Below are positions 1 to 5,769 of a stretch of DNA of 6,995 nucleotides, in pieces; position 1 is the stretch's first letter, and each line of letters begins with the position of its first letter. The notes beneath the pieces were generated by a model. That model saw only the letters and a program-made list of their open reading frames with translations. It was not told the origin of the DNA and made no database searches. Position numbers and translations under genes: made by a program. The DNA comes from Planctomycetia bacterium (lineage in GTDB: Bacteria > Planctomycetota > Planctomycetia > Pirellulales > UBA1268). The stretch spans positions 1 to 6,995 of the forward strand of contig RFPF01000160.1 of NCBI GenBank assembly GCA_009926295.1, written 5' to 3'.

Positions 1-182
1 CTCGGTGGACCGCACGCCGTGCGGATCGTCCGCTTCGGACCGAAGACGCTGCTGGTGGCTCTGTCCTCCGTCGCCTGCGGGTCGGACACCTCCGCCAGCG
101 TGCGGCAGCCTCCGGAGGACAGAGCCACCAGCAGCGTCTTCGGTCCGAAGCGGACGATCCGCACGGCGTGCGGTCCACCGAG
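1..182. repeat. Perfect 70-bp inverted repeat with 42-base spacer at window edge
   Basis: Bases 1-70 are the exact reverse complement of 113-182 (70 of 70 positions), separated by 71-112. Pairing stops at 71/112 (t against c). The outer end of the left arm is the window edge, so the repeat may continue beyond it. Both arms encode the same FliO peptide, HAVRIVRFGPKTLLVALSS, on opposite strands. Duplication of protein-coding sequence in mirror orientation, ending exactly at the window edge, is typical of a fold-back chimera at a contig end. A real cruciform or inverted duplication is possible but less likely. Confidence 0.95.
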
Positions 183-581
183 CGAAGCCTCGCCGAGCAC
201 GGCGAACACGTCGGGGGGCAGCGTCGCGTCGCGGCGCCGCCTGGCGATCCGCAACGCGACGGCGCCGATGCACGCCGCCGCCAGCACGGCCAGCATGAAG
301 GGGGAGAAACCGAGGGCTGCCGAGGGCCGCTCGGCCGGAGCCGCCGCGGGCGCGTCGCGATCGAGCGCGACGGGAGGCGGAAGCCGGGCCGGCGCCTGCG
401 CGGGCGTGGCGCCGGGCGCGGCCGGAGCGGCATCGCGGGGCTCCGGGTCGGAGTCGGGGCTGGGGGCGATCGGTGCCTCTCCGTGCGCGGCGTGCGGCAG
501 GACGGCGTTCGCGCAGCCGAGCCAGGCGATCGCTGCCAGCATCGCGCGGAACTGCCACGGCCGAACGAGGCGGCGGATCAT
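1..581 (-). CDS. fliO: FliO-like flagellar export-apparatus membrane protein, 3' end missing or corrupted
   Basis: FliO helps assemble the FliP/Q/R export gate of the flagellar type III secretion system in the inner membrane. The ATG at 581-579 overlaps the fliF stop in an ATGA, with a modest AGG 8 bases upstream. Residues 1-36 look like a signal peptide (RR, then a hydrophobic stretch from A14 to L28). A Pro/Ala-rich linker spans about 37-90, a membrane helix lies at about 92-111, and it is followed by RRRR. The cytoplasmic FliO-type domain reads PDVFAVLGEASLGG, then HAVRIVRFGPKTLLVALSS, then TLAEVSDPQ at 161-169. This is the usual FliO pattern of beta strands (VLG, V.I.RFG, LLVAL). From residue 171 the reading enters a perfect inverted copy of its own sequence (1-70), so TEDRATSS onward is probably not native. 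The frame stays open to the window edge and the true C-terminus is not visible. Family assignment is from pattern recognition and genomic position after fliF. Confidence 0.75.
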   Translation of the reverse strand, partial: MIRRLVRPWQFRAMLAAIAWLGCANAVLPHAAHGEAPIAPSPDSDPEPRDAAPAAPGATPAQAPARLPPPVALDRDAPAAAPAERPSAALGFSPFMLAVLAAACIGAVALRIARRRRDATLPPDVFAVLGEASLGGPHAVRIVRFGPKTLLVALSSGGCRTLAEVSDPQATEDRATSSVFGPKRTIRTACGPP

Positions 582-2068
582 GCGGCCGACCTGAATTCCG
601 GGTGCGGAGAGGCGGCGGAATCGGCCTCGAACGATGCCGCGCCGTCGATGTGCGACCAGTCGATGCGGGGATGACGCCCCGCCGCCGGCGCCGGATAGAC
701 GTTCCGCCGCCGGCGCGACCCGGCGAGCCAGAGGAGTGCGGATACCAGGGAAGCGATGACGATTCCCGCCGCGACCAGCACCTCGCGTGGAACCGCGTCC
801 GGGTCGAAGCGGACATCGCCCGCGGCGAATTGAGCGAACAACTCCTGGAGCGACACCGGGTGGCCTGCGGTCGCCCGGTCGCCGGCACGCGGCTCGGGCC
901 GCCCGCCCGCCCGCGCGGCCGCGTTGGCCGTCGGGAACCGGGCCACGTCGACCCGGCAGCCGTCGAGTCCCGCCGCGGCCGGCAGCGACCGCGTCGCGAA
1001 CTCGCGGATCCTCTCGAGTTCCAACGCCTCGGCGGCGGCGGCGGCAGCGGCGTCGAGATCTCGGCCGCCGCAGGCGGCCCGCAGGTAGGCGTCGGGGATG
1101 GCGATCGAGACGTGCAGCGACACGAGCGTGTCGCCATGGGCCAGGCGCGGCGTATCGGGCGCGGCGGCCGGTGCGGGAGGCAGTTCCGCCGGCGAGTTGG
1201 CGTCGGCCTGCTTGGGCGCCTCCGCGGGGTCGGCGGACGCCGCCTGCGCGGCCCGCGGCGTCTCCACAGCCCCGAATTCAGCGGTCACGTCGACGACCAC
1301 GCCCTTCACGTACGACAACGCCTGCCGCAGCTTCGTGGCAAGCACGCGCTCGTAGGCCAGCTTGCGTGCGAGCGCGGGATCGGCCTCGTCGTCGGGCACG
1401 GCCTCGAGAGGTCCGGCGTAGACGCGGCCGCTGCGCAGGTCGGTGACCGCGACGCGCTCCGGCGCGAGCCCGGCGATCGAGGCCGCCACGAGCACTCGGA
1501 TCGCCTGCACGCGGGTGGCGTCGAGCTCCGCTTCGGGCTGGGTGCGGATGCTGACGCTCGCCGTCTTCACGTTGCCTCCTGCGAGCCCCGGCTGCTGCTC
1601 GACGTCGTAGAGCACCGCTGCGCGCTCGATGCCCGGCATCGAGCAGAGCACGAGTGAAAGCTCGTCCTGCGTGGCCACGCGCAGCAGTTCCGCCTGCACG
1701 GCCTTGCTCTGCCACGGACTGTTGTTCGCGAGGGCCCGGCGCAGGCTGCCGCCGAACTCGCGCGGCAGGGCCTCGGCATCGACGAGGGCCCGCATGTAGG
1801 CGCTCTGCCGGCTCCGCGGCACGTAGACGCGGCCGCCCTCGGTGCGGTAGTCGGTCAGCTGGGCACGGTCGAATGCCGCTTCCATGAGGGCGAGTTCCGA
1901 CGAGGGCAGGACGCTTCCCGCCAGGAGTTCGGTCTCCTCGCGGATGGGGCGGTCGCGCAACAGCCACGCGGCCCAGCCGATCGCGGCGGCCACGAGACCC
2001 AGCGCGATCACCTGCGACGGGGCGAGGAGCGGCTGGCGGTCACGGTTCTTCGAGGAGCGTGCATCCAT
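578..2068 (-). CDS. fliF: FliF-like flagellar MS-ring protein, divergent and short
   Basis: FliF builds the inner-membrane MS-ring that houses the flagellar export gate and carries the FliG rotor ring. This 496-residue protein has a membrane helix at about 19-36, a ring-building region at about 55-105 (including GGRVYVPRSRQ), and the YscJ/FliF core at about 121-217. The core includes LCSMPGIERAAVLYDVE, TASVSIRT, the helix RVQAIRVLVAASIAGLAPE and VAVTDLRSGRVY, which are typical of the family. A third ring region (about 235-380) is interrupted by a Pro/Ala-rich stretch at 270-308 where canonical FliF has the beta-collar. A second membrane helix lies at about 428-449, followed by RRRR and only about 47 more residues. 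FliF is usually about 550 residues with a longer FliG-binding tail. The ATG at 2068 gives a sensible N-terminus but has only a weak ribosome site (GGA) and sits in a short inverted repeat. The stop overlaps the fliO start. The related YscJ injectisome protein is less likely, because that is a lipoprotein without the third ring region. Confidence 0.87.
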   Translation of the reverse strand: MDARSSKNRDRQPLLAPSQVIALGLVAAAIGWAAWLLRDRPIREETELLAGSVLPSSELALMEAAFDRAQLTDYRTEGGRVYVPRSRQSAYMRALVDAEALPREFGGSLRRALANNSPWQSKAVQAELLRVATQDELSLVLCSMPGIERAAVLYDVEQQPGLAGGNVKTASVSIRTQPEAELDATRVQAIRVLVAASIAGLAPERVAVTDLRSGRVYAGPLEAVPDDEADPALARKLAYERVLATKLRQALSYVKGVVVDVTAEFGAVETPRAAQAASADPAEAPKQADANSPAELPPAPAAAPDTPRLAHGDTLVSLHVSIAIPDAYLRAACGGRDLDAAAAAAAEALELERIREFATRSLPAAAGLDGCRVDVARFPTANAAARAGGRPEPRAGDRATAGHPVSLQELFAQFAAGDVRFDPDAVPREVLVAAGIVIASLVSALLWLAGSRRRRNVYPAPAAGRHPRIDWSHIDGAASFEADSAASPHPEFRSAA

Positions 2069-2073
2069 GCACG
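2058..2073 (-). promoter_or_regulatory. Short inverted repeat enclosing the fliF start codon
   Basis: On the minus strand the bases read CGTGCAT GG ATGCACG, a perfect 7-bp inverted repeat with a 2-base centre. The fliF ATG (2068-2066) lies inside it. In RNA the innermost pairs would have to open, giving a small hairpin that could hide the start codon. An effect on translation is inference, and a chance occurrence is quite possible. Confidence 0.25.
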
Positions 2074-2113
2074 GCGGATTCCGGCGGGCGGGGGTGGATG
2101 GTGGTTCGATCGA

Positions 2114-2599
2114 CTAGGCGGCCAGCCTCCGCAGCCGTCGATGCGGCAGCCTCAGCGTCACCGCCCGCCCGCCCTCCGGGCAGGCGACGCAGGACAGCCT
2201 GCCGCCGACGGCGGCGAGGAGCGGCTCGAGCGCGGATGCCGCGGCTGCATCCCCCGCGGGGCCGGAGTCGGCGACCTCGATCTCGACCGCATCGGCGAAC
2301 TCGACGCTCGTGATCACGATCTCGCGGGGCAGCGGCGCGTCGCTCGGCCCCGTCGGGCGGGCCGCGTTCTCGAAGGCCCGCAGCAGGAGCCCGGCGAGGA
2401 TGTCGCGAACGGTCGCGGGATCGACCTGCAGCACGTGGCGGTCCGCGACGTCGATCGTCACGGGACAGTCGGGGATGCCGCGCTCGGCGCAGGCGGCACG
2501 CACCTCCGTGAGGATCGCCTCGAGGAGGCCGCGCGGCGGCACCATCGGCAGGATCGCCGGGAGCGCCGAGCCGGTGGGACGCGGATAGGTCGGTGTCAT
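2114..2599 (-). CDS. Small degenerate histidine-kinase-type ATPase domain protein
   Basis: This 161-residue protein resembles the C-terminal half of a sensor histidine kinase. Residues 22-45 look like the second dimerisation helix and first strand. VLQVDPATVRDILAGLLLRAFENA (56-79 in part) occupies the N-box position, VEIEVADSGPAG (105-116) the G1 box, and VGGRLSC then EGGRAVTLRLP (131-152) the final strands. The phosphoacceptor H-box is absent. The N-box Asn that chelates magnesium is Arg74. G1 reads D111-S-G-P-A115 instead of DxGxG, and the G2 glycine loop (GTGLGL in relatives) is missing. ATP binding is therefore doubtful. Family knowledge suggests a regulatory partner or anti-sigma-like role, but no function is shown here. 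The ATG at 2599 overlaps the upstream gene's stop as ATGA with no clear Shine-Dalgarno sequence, implying translational coupling. The TAG stop lies 45 bases ahead of fliF. Confidence 0.72.
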   Translation of the reverse strand: MTPTYPRPTGSALPAILPMVPPRGLLEAILTEVRAACAERGIPDCPVTIDVADRHVLQVDPATVRDILAGLLLRAFENAARPTGPSDAPLPREIVITSVEFADAVEIEVADSGPAGDAAAASALEPLLAAVGGRLSCVACPEGGRAVTLRLPHRRLRRLAA

Positions 2600-3255
2600 G
2601 GCGTCGCCGCAGAGGGAACGGGAGCCGACGTGCCGCACACCTCGTCCATGAGCCAGCGGTTGACGTCGGCGAGGATCGCCCGGGAGAGATCGTGGGAACC
2701 CGGGTAGATCCTCAGGGCGAGCATCGCACCCGCCGCGTGGAACACCCGCAGCATGCGGTCGGTGTCGCGCGAGGCCCCGGGGCCGCCGGCGCGATCCGTG
2801 CACAACAGCATCGGCATTCGGCGCACGTCCGCGAGCCGCGCGAACAGGCCCTCGTCGAGGGGAAACGGGCCGCCGAGCGATACGACGCCCCCGAACGCTT
2901 CCGGGCTGCGGCAGGCGATGCGAAACGCGTCGCTGCCGCCGCGTCCCTGGCCCACGAGGTAGATGCGGCGGGGATGCACGCTCGCCCGGTCCCGCAGCCT
3001 CTCGATCGCGTCCCACAGGGGTTCGCAGCCCCCGCGCGGGTCGAAGTCGGGGGCCACCGCGAGGAAGTTCCTCAGGCTCAGCCGCCGCATGGCTCGGCCG
3101 AGGTCGAACGGCTGCGACCGATCCGGCATCCACACGACGAGCGGGTAGTCGTAGCCGGGTTCGTAGCCCTGCGGCGTGAACACGGCGTCGTCGCCGAGCC
3201 ACTCCAGGGGCGACGCGCGGCGGGTTCGTGCCGGTGTGGCCAGACGGTCTTTCAT
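2596..3255 (-). CDS. Alpha/beta-hydrolase-fold protein lacking the catalytic serine
   Basis: This 219-residue protein has the order of an esterase/phospholipase-type alpha/beta hydrolase. A strand YPLVVWMPD (37-45) sits where relatives have the oxyanion HG motif. It is followed by RNFLAVAPDFDPRGG (62-76), a helix with ERLRDRASVHPRRIYLVGQGRGGSDAF across 85-111 in part, then MPMLLCTD (147-154), and IYPGSHDLSRAI (183-194) with a well-placed His188. The nucleophile elbow reads G102-Q-G104-R-G106, so the expected GxSxG serine is glycine, and the oxyanion HG is PD. Hydrolase activity is therefore unlikely unless Ser108 substitutes, which the fold would not predict. I chose the ATG at 3255 because GAGAGGA precedes it at good spacing. 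The frame is open further upstream to 3390, but that extension is Arg/Pro-rich and lies over intergenic repeats. No signal peptide is seen, so it is probably cytoplasmic. It is the first gene of the unit leading to fliF. A non-catalytic binding or scaffold role is inference. Confidence 0.78.
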   Translation of the reverse strand: MKDRLATPARTRRASPLEWLGDDAVFTPQGYEPGYDYPLVVWMPDRSQPFDLGRAMRRLSLRNFLAVAPDFDPRGGCEPLWDAIERLRDRASVHPRRIYLVGQGRGGSDAFRIACRSPEAFGGVVSLGGPFPLDEGLFARLADVRRMPMLLCTDRAGGPGASRDTDRMLRVFHAAGAMLALRIYPGSHDLSRAILADVNRWLMDEVCGTSAPVPSAATP

Positions 3256-3308
3256 GGTGGTCCTCTCGCGGCTGATGGGCCCGGGCAAAGCCGGGCAAAC
3301 GCCGCGGG

Positions 3309-3337
3309 GTTGTAGAGCAACACCGCTCGCCGGGCAA
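3309..3337 (-). promoter_or_regulatory. Candidate sigma70-type promoter for the hydrolase-fliF-fliO unit
   Basis: On the minus strand TTGCCC (3337-3332, 4 of 6 to TTGACA) is followed after exactly 17 bases by TACAAC (3314-3309, 4 of 6 to TATAAT). The -10 box ends 53 bases before the ATG at 3255. The spacing is ideal and this is one of the few relatively AT-rich spots in the gap. The match is moderate and the sigma-factor preferences of this organism are unknown. Confidence 0.35.
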
Positions 3338-3341
3338 CGCC

Positions 3342-3358
3342 GCGCCGCGAGGCGGCGC
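3342..3358 (-). terminator. GC-rich hairpin downstream of mdh, possible terminator
   Basis: The minus strand reads GCGCCGC CTC GCGGCGC, a perfect 7-bp stem with a 3-base loop, 42 bases beyond the mdh stop. No T-tract follows, so it is not a classical intrinsic terminator. It could slow or protect the mdh transcript end. Such stems also arise by chance at this GC content. Confidence 0.22.
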
Positions 3359-3400
3359 CACCGGCCAGGCAGTCTCGGCAAGCCGGGCAAGGCGCGGGGT

Positions 3401-4345
3401 TCAGCCGACGAGGCGGTTCATGGCTGCCACGAGGTCCTTGACCGCGGCGATGCTCCTGTCGAGGGCGGCCCGCTCGTCGGGCAACAGGCTCAGTTCCACG
3501 ATCTTCTCCACTCCCCCGCTGCCGAGAATCACCGGAACGCCGACGAAGTAGCCGCCGACGCCGTACTCACCGTCGCAGTAGGCGGCGCAGGGCACGAGCC
3601 GCTTCTTGTCGCGCACCACCGCCTCCACCATCTGGGCCGTGGCCGCCGCCGGGGCGTAGTAGGCGCTGCCCGTCTTGAGCAGGCCCACGATCTCCGCGCC
3701 GCCGTTGCGGGCCCGGGTGACGATCGAATCGAGCTTGTCCTTGCCGATCAGCTGAGTGACCGGGATGCCGCCCACGCTCGTGCAGCTCGGGATCGGCACC
3801 ATCGTGTCGCCGTGTCCACCGAGCAGCATCGCCGAGATGTCCTCGACGCTCACGCCGAGCTCCATGGCGAGGAAGGCGCGATAGCGGGCGGTGTCGAGGA
3901 TGCCCGCCTGGCCGAGCACGCGGGACGCCGGGAACCCGGTCACCTGGAAGGTTCGCTGCACCATCGCGTCGAGCGGGTTGGACACCACGATCACGACCGC
4001 CTGCGGGCTCGTGTCGCGAACCCGCGCGGCGACGTCCCCGACGATCCTCGCGTTCGTCGAGAGCAGGTCGTCGCGGCTCATGCCCGGCTTGCGGGCGATC
4101 CCGGCGGTGACGACGACGACGTCGCTGGAGGCGGTGTCGGCCCAGTCCGTCGTACCGGTGAGCTTCGCATCGAAGCCCATGATCGGGGAGGCCTGGAAGA
4201 GATCGAGCGCCTTGCCGGCGGGCATGCCCTCCGTCGCCGGGATATCCAGAAGCACCACGTCGCCGAGCTCGGCGGCGGAACACCAGTGGGCCGTGGTGGC
4301 GCCCACGTTGCCGGCGCCGATGATCGATATTTTTGCGCGTCGCAT
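3401..4345 (-). CDS. mdh: NAD-dependent malate dehydrogenase (LDH-like type)
   Basis: The enzyme interconverts malate and oxaloacetate with NAD+/NADH in the TCA cycle, in the cytoplasm. At 314 residues it has the normal length for the LDH-like MDH family. Visible motifs are the Rossmann loop GAGNVG (10-15), Asp34 at the end of strand 2 (NAD rather than NADP preference), and the mobile-loop segment IARKPGMSRDD with Arg85 and Arg91. Arg85 occupies the position that is Gln in lactate dehydrogenases and selects dicarboxylates. SNPLD (122-126), Asp151 and Arg154 (equivalent to LDH Asp168/Arg171), and the catalytic His178 in GGHGDTMVP are also present, so all key residues are intact. The ATG at 4345 has GGAG about 10 bases upstream and places the nucleotide-binding strand at the N-terminus as expected. 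The frame stays open far upstream, but that part is a shadow of the neighbouring gene. The gene is separated from the upstream gene by 71 bases and may be co-transcribed with it. Confidence 0.97.
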   Translation of the reverse strand: MRRAKISIIGAGNVGATTAHWCSAAELGDVVLLDIPATEGMPAGKALDLFQASPIMGFDAKLTGTTDWADTASSDVVVVTAGIARKPGMSRDDLLSTNARIVGDVAARVRDTSPQAVVIVVSNPLDAMVQRTFQVTGFPASRVLGQAGILDTARYRAFLAMELGVSVEDISAMLLGGHGDTMVPIPSCTSVGGIPVTQLIGKDKLDSIVTRARNGGAEIVGLLKTGSAYYAPAAATAQMVEAVVRDKKRLVPCAAYCDGEYGVGGYFVGVPVILGSGGVEKIVELSLLPDERAALDRSIAAVKDLVAAMNRLVG

Positions 4346-4416
4346 GGCACTGTTTCTCCGGATGAGGACCCGAAGTGTGGCCGCGCCGCCCCACGTGGAC
4401 AAGCCCCAGCGGCGTG

Positions 4417-5769
4417 CTACGGCAGTTGCACCTTGTCGGGCAGTGCCGCCCGCTGCCGACGATGCTCGAGGCGGGCGTCGCGGTTGATGCGCCAGGCACC
4501 GTAGGCGAGCGCCGCCCCGATCAGGCCGGCGAGACCGAGAAACACCCAGCCGAGCAGACTCGTGGCCTCGGCCGTGGAACGCTCCGGCAGCCAGACCGCC
4601 CTCCGGGCGACCAGCAGCGGGCTTTCCTGCCGCTCGGACGACCCCTGCGGCTGCCCCTGCACACCGCGGGGCGGGTAGGAATACCGCTTCATGGCGAAGC
4701 CGCTGACCCGCACCGGCTCGTTGATCACCTGGCCCGTGGGCATGCCAGCGGGCAGGTCGCGGACGCAGCACACGATGGGGTAGGTCTCCTGCAGGCGGCC
4801 GTTGATCTTGATGAGGGAGGTGGGGACGAAGACGAACAGTTCCCAGTAGTGGTCGCCGCCGATCTCGCGCCGCCGGCGGGGCTCGTCGATCTGGATGCGG
4901 ATTGCGTGGCGGGCGGTCCCCTGCACCGTGACGGGATCTCCGCGGTGCGACTCGAACCAGCGCTGGCCGGGGTCGATGATCGGGACGGCATCGGCCGCGG
5001 GGCCGGCCGCCCCCTCGATGCCGGTGTCGGTGCCCCGGCCGACGGCGGCGAGCATGGCGTAGAACGCGTCGGTATCGCCGGCGACGAGGCGTTGGCCGTC
5101 GACGACGGTGTCGAACAGGCCGTAGTCCATCCCGAGACCACCGAGCGGCGTTGGGGGATTCCAAGCCACCCGCGGCGCGACGACCAGGGCCGCGGCCTCC
5201 CCGGTGGGCCCGCCGGACGGGGCGTCCGCGGCGGGCAGCGGCGGCTGCGGGCCGGCAGCATTCGAAACCACGAGGCCGATGGCCGTGGCCGGCTCGTCGA
5301 TGGCCCGCCGGCGCGGCCATGCCCGCGGCACCGCATCGGCGACGACGTCGATGAGCCCCGCCGGGGTTCTCATGCGCACCACGTCGAGTGAGGGTCGGTT
5401 GGCGATCTCCGCCTGCTCCGCCGACAATTCGAGCGGCGACACGAACAGCGCCCGCCCCTCGAACCTGACGAAGGTGTCACCCGGCATGGGGACCGTGGTG
5501 GCCGGCGACGCTTCTACGGCCCACGCGGCGGCGGCGTCGGGGGGCGCCAGCTTCAGCCGCGCGAGGAGCCGCAGGCAGAGCTGCAGTTTGGTGTCGTTCC
5601 AAGAATCCTGCTGTTCGAGCGCCGCGCGGGCCGCACGATCGAGGTTCCAGGTGGCGAGGAAATCGGCCGACGTCGGGCCGGCCCGCTCGGCGGCTGTCGC
5701 CGCGCCGGCCACGACGACGGCGAGCATCGCCGCCCGCGAGAGCGGAAGAGACACGACGAAACGGCTCAT
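4417..5769 (-). CDS. Secreted, C-terminally membrane-anchored protein with two copies of an unknown domain
   Basis: I do not recognise this 450-residue protein by name. It has a signal peptide (about 1-27, ending ATAA), a helical segment at about 34-84, and a C-terminal membrane helix at about 405-425 followed by a basic tail. The bulk is therefore expected outside the cytoplasmic membrane. Two regions look related. Copy 1 (about 97-168) begins GDTFVRFEGRALFV and contains P148-x3-P152-x4-I157-x-E159-P160-x4-G165. Copy 2 (about 276-394) begins GDPVTVQGTARHAI and contains P340-x3-P344-x4-I349-x-E351-P352-x4-G357, ending ESPLLVARRAVW. Copy 2 also matches the upstream neighbour closely (LPAGMP, then EPV, then G[FY], a KR pair and an aromatic residue). 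The short beta-rich pattern suggests an OB-like barrel, which is inference. A Pro/Ala/Gly-rich linker lies at about 172-192. The ATG at 5769 overlaps the upstream stop (ATGA) and has GAGG about 10 bases before it. Confidence 0.85.
   Translation of the reverse strand: MSRFVVSLPLSRAAMLAVVVAGAATAAERAGPTSADFLATWNLDRAARAALEQQDSWNDTKLQLCLRLLARLKLAPPDAAAAWAVEASPATTVPMPGDTFVRFEGRALFVSPLELSAEQAEIANRPSLDVVRMRTPAGLIDVVADAVPRAWPRRRAIDEPATAIGLVVSNAAGPQPPLPAADAPSGGPTGEAAALVVAPRVAWNPPTPLGGLGMDYGLFDTVVDGQRLVAGDTDAFYAMLAAVGRGTDTGIEGAAGPAADAVPIIDPGQRWFESHRGDPVTVQGTARHAIRIQIDEPRRRREIGGDHYWELFVFVPTSLIKINGRLQETYPIVCCVRDLPAGMPTGQVINEPVRVSGFAMKRYSYPPRGVQGQPQGSSERQESPLLVARRAVWLPERSTAEATSLLGWVFLGLAGLIGAALAYGAWRINRDARLEHRRQRAALPDKVQLP

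Larger units (their letters stand above)
3281..3390 (-). repeat. Four copies of TTGCCCGG in the mdh-hydrolase gap
   Basis: The octamer TTGCCCGG (minus strand) occurs at 3383-3390, 3330-3337, 3291-3298 and 3281-3288; three copies continue as TTGCCCGGC. Start-to-start spacings are 53, 39 and 10 bases. All copies are in the same orientation and lie within the 145 non-coding bases between mdh and the hydrolase-like gene. They could be operator sites for a regulator, a local slippage product, or composition noise in GC-rich DNA. One copy overlaps the -35 element of the candidate promoter. Confidence 0.55.

Noticed and set aside
1..182. Inverted repeat as an insertion-sequence end or integron-like site
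   Set aside because: The arms are FliO coding sequence with no transposase or target duplication nearby, so a mobile-element reading has no support.
500..581. Lipoprotein signal (LGC at residues 21-23) in FliO
   Set aside because: The lipobox would be W-L-G-C, lacking the usual Leu/Val at -3; an ordinary signal peptide or anchor fits better.
473..1657. Plus-strand frame of 394 residues opposite fliF
   Set aside because: It is antisense to recognisable FliF core motifs, and its own sequence is Arg/Gly-rich without any family signal.
3256..3390. N-terminal extension of the hydrolase-like protein to an ATG at 3390
   Set aside because: The extra 45 residues are Arg/Pro-rich, lie over the TTGCCCGG repeats and lack a family counterpart, whereas the ATG at 3255 has a strong ribosome site.
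4346..4416. Possible mdh promoter TTGTCC-N17-CACACT on the minus strand
   Set aside because: The -10 element matches at only 3 of 6 positions, and read-through from the gene ending 71 bases upstream is equally plausible.
3176..4504. Plus-strand frame of 442 residues spanning mdh and the gap beside it
   Set aside because: It is antisense to a clear malate dehydrogenase and its composition (Arg, His, Asp, Gly) is that of a complement-strand shadow.
3401..5320. 639-residue reading that would fuse mdh to about 325 upstream residues
   Set aside because: The upstream part is an off-frame reading of the 450-residue gene; the family start and ribosome site lie at 4345.
4375..5391. Plus-strand frame of 338 residues opposite the 450-residue protein
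   Set aside because: No motifs; its low-complexity Gly/Arg/Asp composition fits a shadow of the minus-strand gene with a signal peptide and anchor.
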